35,437 bases of DNA from NCBI GenBank assembly GCA_964565865.1, contig CAZMGM010000022.1, forward strand, positions 1-35,437, given 5' to 3'. Below the pieces are notes generated by a model, which saw only the letters and a list, made by a program, of their open reading frames with translations, made no database searches and was not told where the DNA came from. Below, piece after piece: positions 1 through 6,239 of this stretch. The position numbers were made by a program, and so were the translations under genes. Every line of letters begins with the position of its first letter. Position 1 is the stretch's first letter. This stretch comes from CBDAPI01 sp964565865 (GTDB lineage: Bacteria; Acidobacteriota; UBA6911; RPQK01; CBDAPI01).

Positions 1-372
1 CGTCGCGCTTTCACACTTCGATTGAAACCAGGCTCGTTCCCCGAGTACAAGCAACACCGCGACAACATCTGGCCTGAGATCGTAGAGGACTTCGAGCGCA
101 GCGGCATTGTGTCAATGACCAGTTGTGCAAGCGATCCGACGATTCTTATTTACTCGGAGATTCAGGATGAGAAAGCTTGGGAGCAGCTCTGGGAAAGCGA
201 TGGCCACCACCGTTGGACTGAGTTGTTCGAACACCTGATTGACCTTGTTGACGGAAAGCCGGCAGCGGGAGAGCAGCGGAAGAATTTTTACCTCGACACT
301 GGACAAAATATCCAACTTCTGGCGACCGCGGCAGGAGTGCCGGGGTCGCAAGATGGCAAGGAGCCGGAATGA
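1..372 (+). CDS. L-rhamnose mutarotase family protein (5' truncated by window edge)
   Basis: RhaM-type mutarotases interconvert the alpha and beta anomers of L-rhamnose, or of L-fucose in relatives, in the cytoplasm so that the next enzyme has its substrate. The reading frame is open from base 1 (RRAFTLRLKPGSFPEYKQH), so the start lies outside the window; the TTG at 22 falls inside the conserved first strand and is not the start. The family pattern EYxxxHxxIWPE is present, supplying the Tyr and His of the RhaM active site, and the usual FYL motif closes the domain. About 15 extra residues follow. The stop overlaps the ATG of the downstream dehydrogenase (ATGA at 369-372), so the two are co-translated and probably belong to one sugar-catabolic operon. 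The exact sugar cannot be told from sequence. Confidence 0.8.
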   Translation, partial: RRAFTLRLKPGSFPEYKQHRDNIWPEIVEDFERSGIVSMTSCASDPTILIYSEIQDEKAWEQLWESDGHHRWTELFEHLIDLVDGKPAAGEQRKNFYLDTGQNIQLLATAAGVPGSQDGKEPE

Positions 373-1172
373 CCCATCTGAAAGACAAGATAGCCGTAGT
401 GACGGGCGCCAGTCAGGGCCTTGGCCGGTGTGTTGCCCTGAATCTGGCGGCCCGATCGGTCGTCGTGGCCATGGTCGCCCGCAGCGAGGATAGGGTACGG
501 CAAAGCGAGCAGGAAATCAGAAGGGCCGGTGGTTCGGCCCACGCGTTTCCTGCTGACATCAGCGATCACAAGGCTGTCATGGGGCTCCGCAAACAAATCA
601 AAGAATGTCTCGGAGTGCCCTCTATTCTGGTTAATGCTGCTGGCGTCTTCGGACCGATCCAGCTCATCCAGGAGAGTGACCCTGAGCAGTGGATGGAGAC
701 GGTGAAAGTCAATACGCTCGGCCCATATCTCACCTGCCGAGCCTTTGTGAACGGAATGATCCAGGAAAGTTGGGGCAGAATCATTAACTTCAGCTCAGCG
801 GCTGCCTTTCATCCACCCGGTCCTTTGAATAGCGCATATGCAACCAGTAAAGTGGCATTGAACCAGTTCACTCGACAGCTGGCGGCGGAGTTGACCGGAA
901 GCGGCGTGACCGCGAACCTGATTCACCCTGGTGAGGTCAAAACGGAAATGTGGGGCTACATTCGAGACGTGGCGGCAAGGTTAGGATCGGAGGCGGAAGG
1001 GTACCGGCAATGGGTCCAGTGGGTGGAGGAAACCGGTGGTGATCCTCCCCAGAAAGCAGCAGACCTGGTGCTGCGTCTGGTCAGTGAGGATTCCGCCCTC
1101 ATCAACGGACGGTTCCTGTGGATTGAGGAAGGGCTCCAGACCCCCATTCCCACCTGGAGCGACCCCACCTGA
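369..1172 (+). CDS. Short-chain dehydrogenase/reductase (SDR family)
   Basis: A 267-residue classical SDR, an NAD(P)-dependent oxidoreductase. The cofactor glycine motif TGASQGLG is at residues 12-19, NAAG at 89-92, the structural Asn at 115, and the catalytic YxxxK is Tyr157/Lys161 with Ser142 or Ser143 upstream. Arg38 at the end of the second strand hints at NADP preference, which is only suggestive. The ATG overlaps the stop of the mutarotase gene by four bases, so a role in oxidising or reducing the same sugar or its product is plausible. Substrate cannot be assigned: SDRs with these motifs include sugar dehydrogenases and 3-oxoacyl reductases. The family call is secure, the specificity is not. 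Confidence 0.88.
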   Translation: MTHLKDKIAVVTGASQGLGRCVALNLAARSVVVAMVARSEDRVRQSEQEIRRAGGSAHAFPADISDHKAVMGLRKQIKECLGVPSILVNAAGVFGPIQLIQESDPEQWMETVKVNTLGPYLTCRAFVNGMIQESWGRIINFSSAAAFHPPGPLNSAYATSKVALNQFTRQLAAELTGSGVTANLIHPGEVKTEMWGYIRDVAARLGSEAEGYRQWVQWVEETGGDPPQKAADLVLRLVSEDSALINGRFLWIEEGLQTPIPTWSDPT

Positions 1173-1181
1173 ATACCAACA

Positions 1182-1237
1182 CCCCTGGGCTGGCAGGCCT
1201 GGGATTTTCGACTCTTTCTTTACAGAAAACCCAGGGG
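1182..1237 (+). promoter_or_regulatory. Competing stem-loops in the DUF370 gene leader
   Basis: Two hairpins share one 3' arm. Hairpin A pairs CCCCTGGG (1182-1189) with CCCAGGGG (1230-1237). Hairpin B pairs CCTGGGATTTTC (1198-1209) with GAAAACCCAGG (1225-1235), with one bulged base. Only one can form at a time. They lie between the SDR stop and the DUF370 gene. An attenuator or translational switch is possible, but neither arm is followed by a clear U tract. The pairing is seen; the function is inferred. Confidence 0.4.
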
Positions 1238-1293
1238 CTGGGACGCGCCAGAGAATCGCACCGGGAGGAGAAGAGGATGAGAGTGCAAAAAAC

Positions 1294-1530
1294 GTGATTG
1301 TCCCACTCGGGTATGGGAAGTACGTGCGTGCGGACATGATCGGCCTGCTGGTACCCATTGAGGAAGGTCGAGGACCTGGCCGTCGAACTCGGGTCTATGT
1401 GGAAAACGTAGAAGAACCGATCATTGCATCTCGTTCCGATTCAGCCATTCTGCGCGACATGACGCAATCACCGGAACAGGCGGCCCGAACCACGATGCAG
1501 GAGCTGCTTCTAATTGACGTTCTGGACTGA
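1294..1530 (+). CDS. DUF370 / RemA-like small protein
   Basis: A 78-residue protein matching the DUF370 (RemA/YlzA) pattern: the N-terminus (V)IVPLGYGKYVRADMIGLLVP corresponds to the family's 'GFGNYV..DRIVAIVSPES', followed by a basic GRGPGRRTRVYVE stretch and an ILRDM segment like the family's 'vIlS'. In Bacillus, RemA is a DNA-binding activator of matrix genes; in other phyla the role is largely unknown. I start at GTG 1294, which aligns with family N-termini, but the best Shine-Dalgarno (GGAGGAG, 1264-1270) is about 23 bases away and better placed for ATG 1277, which is one frame off and hits a stop after six codons. The C-terminal 20 residues are unlike the family. It is downstream of a sugar operon and convergent with thiD. 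Confidence 0.6.
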   Translation: MIVPLGYGKYVRADMIGLLVPIEEGRGPGRRTRVYVENVEEPIIASRSDSAILRDMTQSPEQAARTTMQELLLIDVLD

Positions 1531-1614
1531 ACCCTGGATGTCTTCTCCTCCCGCGAGTTTGTCCACACTGGCATCCACAGGCGCAGCAAAAAGGACTGGA
1601 ACTCGGCCAGATGA

Positions 1615-2403
1615 TCAGTTTCCTGGAATAGGTGTGTGGAAATTGACCGGACCGCACCCTGCCCCCAGCCCTGGATTGCTCCGGATGGCCGCGAAAACAA
1701 ATTGCTTGGCTCCCTTAACCGCCTCAAGAAGCTCTTCCCCGGTGGCTAAACGCGCGGTAATGGCTGCGGAAAGGACGCAGCCGGTTCCGTGAGTGTGTCT
1801 GGTATCGACCCGCTCACCAGGAAGAAAGAAGGTTTGACCAGCCGAGAAAAGAAGATCGACTGGATCGCCTTCGAGGTGTCCACCTTTGACCAGGACGTTC
1901 TTGGGGCCAAGGCGGGAAATGGACGCTGCCGCCCTTTCCATGGAGACCAGGTCGGTCACTTCCATTTCGGCCAGTCTTGCCGCCTCCGGCAGGTTGGGCG
2001 TGACCAGCAGGGCCTTGGGCAGCAGCCTTCTCCTGAGCACCTGCTCGGCATCCTCATCCATCAACGATGCCCCGTGCTTACTGATCATGACCGGGTCAAC
2101 GACCAACGGAAACGAGAAGGTCGTGGCCCGGCCCGCGATGGTCTCGATGATGGCAGCGTTGCCCAACGCACCCGTCTTAGCGGCCTGTGGGGGAATATCG
2201 TCGACCACGGCGTCCAGCTGGGCTGCCACGAGATCGGGGGTTAGTGCCTCAACCGTAGCGACCGTCTGCGTATTCTGAGCCGTCACCAGCGTGACGACGC
2301 TGGTTCCGTAGATACCGTGTTGATGGAAGGTTTTGAGGTCGGCCTGGAATCCTGCTCCTCCAGAGGGATCGGAGCCTGCAATAGTCATCGCAACCCGTGT
2401 CAT
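1615..2403 (-). CDS. thiD: Hydroxymethylpyrimidine/phosphomethylpyrimidine kinase
   Basis: ThiD phosphorylates HMP and then HMP-phosphate to give HMP-PP, the pyrimidine half of thiamine, in the cytoplasm. The 262-residue protein has the ribokinase-fold signature IAGSDPSGGAGFQADLKTF near residue 8, VVDPVM in the middle, and the anion-hole motif HGTGC (205-209) that carries the family's catalytic Cys209. Length is typical. The ATG at 2403 directly follows a palindromic GGGGAC element (2406-2429) in the minus-strand leader. No other thiamine gene is nearby, and I see no TPP riboswitch core upstream. It is the first gene left of the rpsR-rpsN unit and could receive readthrough from it unless the hairpins between them terminate transcription. 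Confidence 0.93.
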   Translation of the reverse strand: MTRVAMTIAGSDPSGGAGFQADLKTFHQHGIYGTSVVTLVTAQNTQTVATVEALTPDLVAAQLDAVVDDIPPQAAKTGALGNAAIIETIAGRATTFSFPLVVDPVMISKHGASLMDEDAEQVLRRRLLPKALLVTPNLPEAARLAEMEVTDLVSMERAAASISRLGPKNVLVKGGHLEGDPVDLLFSAGQTFFLPGERVDTRHTHGTGCVLSAAITARLATGEELLEAVKGAKQFVFAAIRSNPGLGAGCGPVNFHTPIPGN

Positions 2404-2405
2404 TG

Positions 2406-2429
2406 TGGGGACAGTCTACTCTGTCCCCA
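2406..2429. repeat. REP-like palindrome with GGGGACAG/CTGTCCCC arms
   Basis: TGGGGACAG (2406-2414) and CTGTCCCCA (2421-2429) form perfect 9-base arms around a six-base loop. It lies two bases upstream of thiD. GGGGACAG/CTGTCCCC hairpins recur as REP-like elements in many bacterial genomes; that link is from general knowledge. Confidence 0.5.
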
Positions 2430-2517
2430 ATGGAGTAAAAAGGGGGCATCTCGGGAATTCCGTGCTGCGTGGAGGGGGAGTCAATCCCTTTTCGGCGGTC
2501 CCACCCAAAGTGACCCG

Positions 2518-2544
2518 CTAAAAAGGGGACAATCCCCTTTTTAG
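2518..2544. repeat. REP-like / bidirectional terminator-like hairpin
   Basis: CTAAAAAGGGG (2518-2528) and CCCCTTTTTAG (2534-2544) are perfect 11-base arms around ACAAT. The stem ends in A/T runs on both strands, so it could act as an intrinsic terminator for the rpsR-rpsN transcript, whose last stop is 14 bases away. Its AAAAGGGGAC sequence recurs at 19252-19261. Confidence 0.5.
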
Positions 2545-2557
2545 AAAGGTGGGCCTC

Positions 2558-2863
2558 TTACCAGGAAGACTTCGTGACCCCGGGAAGTTCACCTCTCAGG
2601 GCTGCCTCCCGGAAGGCGATGCGAGAAAGCTGGAATTTTCGATAGCAGCCCCGGCCTCGGCCCGTGAGCGCACAGCGTGTCGTCACACGGGTGCGGCTGG
2701 AATCTCGGGGGAGTCGCCTCATCGCCCTTTTAATCTGTTCCCTTTCCTGCGGCTTCAGACTCGGATCCAGGAACAGTTTTCTGAACTTCCGACGCTTGTC
2801 GGCATATTTGGCAACCAGCCTCTTTCTCTTGAGGTTTCGGGCAACGGTACTTGTTTTTGCCAT
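2558..2863 (-). CDS. rpsN: 30S ribosomal protein S14, zinc-independent long form
   Basis: S14 sits in the head of the 30S subunit. The 101-residue product has the family core LPRDSSRTRVTTRCALTGR, the KFQLSRIAFREAA segment and the terminal GELPGVTKSSW. It is the long form without the two CxxC pairs of the 61-residue zinc form. A longer open frame extends upstream, but I start at ATG 2861-2863 because MAKTSTVARNLKR is the canonical N-terminus. It follows rpsR rather than sitting in the S10/spc operon, which suggests it may be a second, zinc-free copy expressed in place of a zinc-binding S14; whether another copy exists is not visible here. Confidence 0.93.
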   Translation of the reverse strand: MAKTSTVARNLKRKRLVAKYADKRRKFRKLFLDPSLKPQEREQIKRAMRRLPRDSSRTRVTTRCALTGRGRGCYRKFQLSRIAFREAALRGELPGVTKSSW

Positions 2864-2903
2864 GTTAGCTTCGATAACGCCTCGAAGGCTAGCGGTGTCG
2901 ATC

Positions 2904-3170
2904 CTACCGGCGACCACGCGGGCTTCGAACGAAAAACTCTCCGGTCGTCGAATACGGCAGCAAAGCCAGGTGGCGTGCCCTTTTGATCTCACGGGTCAAT
3001 AGGCGCTGGTAATAGGCACTGACTCCCGAGATTCGGCGGGGCATGAGCTTTCCATTCTCTCCCAAGAACCGCCTGAGAAAGTCCGGGTTTTTGTACTTGA
3101 TCGAGCCAGCGAGCTTCGGATCGGCTTTAAAGGGACAAAACTTCTTTCGTCCGAAGTTTCTCTTAGGCAT
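2904..3170 (-). CDS. rpsR: 30S ribosomal protein S18
   Basis: S18 binds the 30S platform next to S6. The 88-residue product has the core KYKNPDFLRRFLGENGKLMP, RRISG, YQRLLTREIKRARHLALLPY, and a basic N-terminus (MPKRNFGRKKFCPF) with one cysteine instead of a zinc-ligand set. About ten residues follow the usual LLPY end. The usual partners rpsF and rplI are absent; rpsN follows 40 bases downstream. An rpsR-rpsN pair of cysteine-poor paralogues is typical of zinc-starvation ribosomal operons controlled by Zur, which I infer here. A candidate promoter at 3231-3260 and a dyad over its -35 lie upstream. Confidence 0.93.
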   Translation of the reverse strand: MPKRNFGRKKFCPFKADPKLAGSIKYKNPDFLRRFLGENGKLMPRRISGVSAYYQRLLTREIKRARHLALLPYSTTGEFFVRSPRGRR

Positions 3171-3230
3171 CTAACCCTTACCTCTGTCCATCCAGTTCAC
3201 CCTGAAGGCGGCCGGCAATTCAAAAAAGTT

Positions 3231-3260
3231 ATGATACCGGGAACGAGGCAGGTGAATCAA
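3231..3260 (-). promoter_or_regulatory. Candidate sigma-70 promoter for rpsR-rpsN
   Basis: Reading the minus strand, -35 TTGATT (3255-3260) and -10 TATCAT (3231-3236) are 18 bases apart, giving a leader of about 55 bases to the rpsR ATG. Both hexamers are near consensus; no experimental support. Confidence 0.45.
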
Positions 3261-3267
3261 ATGATTC
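3254..3267. promoter_or_regulatory. Operator-like dyad over the rpsR promoter -35
   Basis: GAATCA (3254-3259) and TGATTC (3262-3267) are exact 6-base inverted repeats separated by AA. The left arm covers the putative -35, a normal place for a repressor. The A/T-rich short-spaced dyad is Fur/Zur-like in form, but it does not match one specific published consensus. Confidence 0.4.
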
Positions 3268-3453
3268 TGGGCGGCCCGGCTCGAAGAAAAGTTGCCTTCG
3301 AGCGTTTAAGGAGCGACCGGGAGAAAAAATCCCTTGACTCCGAATGCCTTGGAATTGGGACAAAGAAAACATGCACAATTCCTTTTTTGGGAACCTGGCT
3401 CTCAAAAAGTCGTCTCGAAAGCTAAACGCGTCTACATTCCTGGGGAGGAGTAT

Positions 3454-4047
3454 ATGAAAAACACGATTCCATTTCTGATCTTGTCTCTCATCGCGGTTCT
3501 GGGTTTCTCTCAGATGGCACCCCGTGACACGGCCATGACCCATGTGGGCGGGAAAACAGTGTCGATTGAATATGGGCGGCCTTCTTTGAAGGGAAGAAAC
3601 ATTACCGACCTCACCAGCAAGCTGGGATCCGATCGCATCTGGCGTGCCGGAGCGGAGCAGGTCACAACCTTCAGTACGGAAGCCAAACTGCGCATCGGAG
3701 ACCAGATCATCAAGGCTGGGAAATATTCCCTGTATCTTCATTGTCCCGAAAACGGTGCCTACTCGCTGATTCTGAACAAGGTTCTGGGGCAGCCGCTGGG
3801 CGATATCTGGGACTCTGCACCAGAAGAGCTCGCGAGTGAACCATGGCCGCACTACAACTACAACGAAGAGATCGCCAACAAGGAAGTTGCCCGGATTCCC
3901 CTGAAGAGGAGATCGTCACCGGAATCAGTCGAGCTGCTTACGTACACCTTCAACCAGAAAGGCAAATATGCAACCCTTGAAATCGCCTGGGGGAACGACA
4001 CCTGGACGACCAACGTGGCCTTTGCAATGATGGAGGGCTCTCACTAG
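3454..4047 (+). CDS. DUF2911 domain protein, exported
   Basis: The 197-residue product begins with a basic start and hydrophobic run (MKNTIPFLILSLIAVLGFSQ), a probable signal peptide. After it comes the DUF2911 pattern: VSIEYGRPSLKGRNI, then IWRAGAEQVTTFST, then AGKYSLYLHCP, and a C-terminal beta-rich part. Function of the family is unknown; members are common in secreted proteins of Bacteroidetes and Acidobacteria. The frame is open further upstream, but ATG 3454 has an ideal Shine-Dalgarno (GGGGAGGAG, 3442-3450) and gives the signal peptide, so I choose it. It diverges from rpsR. The next gene, 42 bases on, also encodes an exported protein. Confidence 0.75.
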   Translation: MKNTIPFLILSLIAVLGFSQMAPRDTAMTHVGGKTVSIEYGRPSLKGRNITDLTSKLGSDRIWRAGAEQVTTFSTEAKLRIGDQIIKAGKYSLYLHCPENGAYSLILNKVLGQPLGDIWDSAPEELASEPWPHYNYNEEIANKEVARIPLKRRSSPESVELLTYTFNQKGKYATLEIAWGNDTWTTNVAFAMMEGSH

Positions 4048-4089
4048 CTGTGCATTCTCATCGCAAGATCCGGGAGTAGAATTTAGGCC

Positions 4090-4608
4090 GTGTTCCGTCG
4101 CTCATGCCTAGTCTCAGAATTCCTGGTGGCCACAGTCTTTGTGCTTGGCGGTTGTTCGCAACTCGAGCAGGACTATCCAAACTCCGTTGAATTCAGCCTC
4201 GAAAACCTTGCCTGGCTGGAGGGCCTCTGGGCAGGCCCAGGCTTTGACGGCGCGGTGGAGGAGTACTGGAGCGCACCGGCAGGCAGGTCGATAGCCGGCA
4301 TGTTTCGCCTGGTCGTAGCCGGCCAGACTCGTGTCGTTGAGCTGCGGACGCTGCTCGAGGAACCGGATGGTCTGATTCTCAGGCTCAACCACTTTACCCC
4401 TGCGTTGCAACGATGGGAGCGAGAAACAGAACCCCTAACCTATCGACTCGTAGAATTGACCAAAGCGAGGGCCGTCTTTGAAAGCGAGACACCGACGGAG
4501 AGCCTGCCTAAAAGGATTATTTACCTGCTGGCGGAAGGACGCTTGACCGTGGAACGGCAATCACGGGGTGCAACGACTACAAGGCTGCACCTGCAGCAGG
4601 TGAAGTGA
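4090..4608 (+). CDS. Putative lipoprotein with DUF6265-like domain
   Basis: The 172-residue product starts at GTG 4090 and has a type II signal peptide: basic MFRRS, hydrophobic LVATVFVLGG and lipobox L19-G-G-C22. The mature part contains LAWLEGLWAG, then EEYWSAPAGRSIAGMFR, the pattern of the DUF6265 family (a lipocalin-like small beta domain: 'L.WL.G.W.G....E.W..P.GG.M.GM'). It is predicted to be anchored in a membrane facing the periplasm. Ligand and role are unknown. It lies just downstream of the DUF2911 gene, so the two may be co-expressed envelope proteins. Convergent with rpsU. Confidence 0.65.
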   Translation: MFRRSCLVSEFLVATVFVLGGCSQLEQDYPNSVEFSLENLAWLEGLWAGPGFDGAVEEYWSAPAGRSIAGMFRLVVAGQTRVVELRTLLEEPDGLILRLNHFTPALQRWERETEPLTYRLVELTKARAVFESETPTESLPKRIIYLLAEGRLTVERQSRGATTTRLHLQQVK

Positions 4609-4688
4609 GCTTGAGGGGTGGGGTTACGAAACGGTGGAGGGATGAATGTCTGTCCAGTAAAACCCGGCTGACTGAATCCCTCCGGTAC

Positions 4689-4895
4689 TTATCTTCGAAA
4701 CCGGTAGGTCTGGCGCATCTTCTTACGGGCCCGCTTTCGGGCCAGGGCCTGCTTGAGACGTTTCCGTTCCCCAGGCTTCAAATAAAAGGTGTGCTTCTTG
4801 ATATCCTTGATGATGTCTTCCTGCTGTACCTTCCGCTTGAAACGTCGCAGGGCACTTTCCAGAGACTCACCGTCCTGAACCTTTACATATGCCAA
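4689..4895 (-). CDS. rpsU: 30S ribosomal protein S21
   Basis: S21 is a small basic protein of the 30S platform that helps initiate translation. The 68-residue product shows the family N-terminus MAYVKVQDGESLESALRRFKRK, the QQEDIIKDIKKHTFYLKPGERK middle, and an Arg/Lys-rich tail. Length is normal. It is the last gene of the minus-strand block but probably has its own promoter (perfect TATAAT at 4959-4964) and a 29-base hairpin in its leader. The common neighbours dnaG and rpoD are not present. Confidence 0.95.
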   Translation of the reverse strand: MAYVKVQDGESLESALRRFKRKVQQEDIIKDIKKHTFYLKPGERKRLKQALARKRARKKMRQTYRFRR

Positions 4896-4914
4896 AACCG
4901 AACACGCCCCCTTT

Positions 4915-4943
4915 CTGAGTACTCCCCTTCAGGGACTGCTCAG
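4915..4943 (-). promoter_or_regulatory. Stem-loop in the rpsU leader
   Basis: On the minus strand CTGAG (4939-4943) pairs with CTCAG (4915-4919), and an inner TCCC/GGGA pair closes a short loop. It lies about 20 bases above the rpsU ATG and could bind S21 or a regulator; that is inference. Confidence 0.35.
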
Positions 4944-4958
4944 CAAAAGAAAAGGGGA

Positions 4959-4964
4959 ATTATA
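4959..4964 (-). promoter_or_regulatory. Perfect -10 (TATAAT) for rpsU
   Basis: The minus strand has a consensus TATAAT 64 bases above the rpsU start, just past the stop of the upstream membrane-protein gene. The -35 at 17 bases is poor (TTCCCT). Confidence 0.45.
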
Positions 4965-4971
4965 CACCGGA

Positions 4972-5433
4972 TTATTCGACCAGGGAACTCATGAACGCAT
5001 CCAGAGCATCTTTCCCGCCTCGGCCCAGGCTTTGGACGGCGTCGGGTTTTGAATAGATTCCCCGAACAATGGTCACTAGGGCCGCCTTCACCTTGGCAGT
5101 TTCTCCGGTGGAGCCGCTGGGAGGAGAAATCTTGAGGGCGGATTGTTTCTGGGGAGGAGATAACTCACTTTTAGCGTATTTCTTGATCTCGCCGATCGCG
5201 GAATCAAGGTCGTGACCAATCTCCGCCAGGGCGGTCAGCCCACTGCTCTGCTCAAATCGAAATAGTACTTCGAAGGCCTCGGGATATGGGCCTTTCAAGG
5301 CCGCGAGGTAGTAAGTCGGATCCAGGGACTTTTTCTTTGTGCCCAGGTGGCGTGTATAGAGCCACCAAATCCCGCCGACCACCACGACCAGGATCGCAAA
5401 GACCAATACGATTGTTGATTGCCCCCAGCTCAT
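4972..5433 (-). CDS. Hypothetical small protein with N-terminal membrane anchor
   Basis: I do not recognise a family. The 153-residue product begins MSWGQ and has one strong transmembrane segment, about residues 8-26 (IVLVFAILVVVVGGIWWLY), followed by a basic stretch (RHLGTKKK). The rest is soluble, with a predicted helical middle, a low-complexity SPPQKQSALKISPPSGS linker, and an Ala/Val-rich helix near the end. Topology is probably single-pass with a cytoplasmic C-terminus by the positive-inside rule. Its ATG overlaps the stop of the upstream TPR gene (5430-5433), and that gene overlaps gyrA likewise, so all three are translated from one message. A partner for the TPR protein at the membrane is a reasonable guess only. 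Confidence 0.7.
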   Translation of the reverse strand: MSWGQSTIVLVFAILVVVVGGIWWLYTRHLGTKKKSLDPTYYLAALKGPYPEAFEVLFRFEQSSGLTALAEIGHDLDSAIGEIKKYAKSELSPPQKQSALKISPPSGSTGETAKVKAALVTIVRGIYSKPDAVQSLGRGGKDALDAFMSSLVE

Positions 5434-6239
5434 CGCTCGAATTGCAGTTTCTTCCGCTTGAGTCTCATCAAGATATTTTTTTTGAGTTCCGTCGGATACT
5501 CGTCGGGCTGAATATCCTGGGCGATCTCTACCGCCCGCGAGAGTTGTTCCATAAACTCATAGCTTTCAATGAGGCTCAGCCTCGCCTGGAGCCGGAACTC
5601 GGGACTCCGAGATTCCTGGGCTACGGCCTCAAAGTATCTGATTGAGCTGTCGTAGTCCTGATTCAGCTGCAGGATCGCCCCTATGCGCAGCCTGGTCTGA
5701 GTCGTAATCTCCTCAGCGGGGTCGAGGTTGAGTAAATGCTCGAATGCCGTCGTGGCCTGTGCAAACCTGCCTTGTTTGAATAGGACATCCCCGATCTTGA
5801 ACAAGGCTTCCTCGAACTGCTCCAACTCAGGATCCATCGCAAGATATTCACGCCTGAGTTGATTCGAGTACTCCAGGTTACGCAGATCGACCTCATGGAT
5901 GTCAGCGAGCATTAACATGGATTTCCCTACGAATTCATCCTCCTGACAGGACTCCAGGAGATTGTTGAGCAGGGTTACGGCCTTCTCCGTGTCTCGGATC
6001 ACCAAATACTCGATTGATGCCATTTTCCACAGCGCCTGGCAGGAGACAGGAGTACCTGGATACTCTTTCACCACACGATCATACAGAGCCAGGGCTTCCA
6101 CCACGCTGCCGCTCCTCTCGAGGGACTGCGCCTGACGGAAAAGAGCCCGGGGCTGGCCCTCCCTCTGCTTCACGACGAAGATGGCAAAGCCGATCATCAG
6201 GAGCGGCAGCCCAAGGACTCCATGACCAACAACCTTCAT
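5430..6239 (-). CDS. TPR-repeat membrane-anchored protein
   Basis: The 269-residue product has an N-terminal hydrophobic segment (residues 6-23, GVLGLPLLMIGFAIFVV) and then successive helix pairs with TPR spacing: ALFRQAQSLERSGSVVEALALYDRVVKEYPG, ALFKIGDVLFKQGRFAQATTAFEHLLNLDP, and RLRIGAILQLNQDYDSSIRYFEAV are the clearest. TPRs are protein-binding scaffolds; no catalytic motif is visible. It resembles YfgM/BamD-type tetratricopeptide envelope proteins in layout, without enough similarity to name one. The start ATG overlaps the gyrA stop (6236-6239), and its own stop overlaps the next gene. Placement behind gyrA in an overlapping run is unusual. Confidence 0.75.
   Translation of the reverse strand: MKVVGHGVLGLPLLMIGFAIFVVKQREGQPRALFRQAQSLERSGSVVEALALYDRVVKEYPGTPVSCQALWKMASIEYLVIRDTEKAVTLLNNLLESCQEDEFVGKSMLMLADIHEVDLRNLEYSNQLRREYLAMDPELEQFEEALFKIGDVLFKQGRFAQATTAFEHLLNLDPAEEITTQTRLRIGAILQLNQDYDSSIRYFEAVAQESRSPEFRLQARLSLIESYEFMEQLSRAVEIAQDIQPDEYPTELKKNILMRLKRKKLQFER

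Noticed and set aside
1036..1293. N-terminal extension of the DUF370 frame back into the SDR gene
   Set aside because: The extension is another frame of the SDR gene, is Pro/Cys-rich and has no DUF370 match.
2404..2557. TPP riboswitch for thiD
   Set aside because: No CTGAGA or other THI-box core is present; the region is occupied by GGGGAC hairpins.
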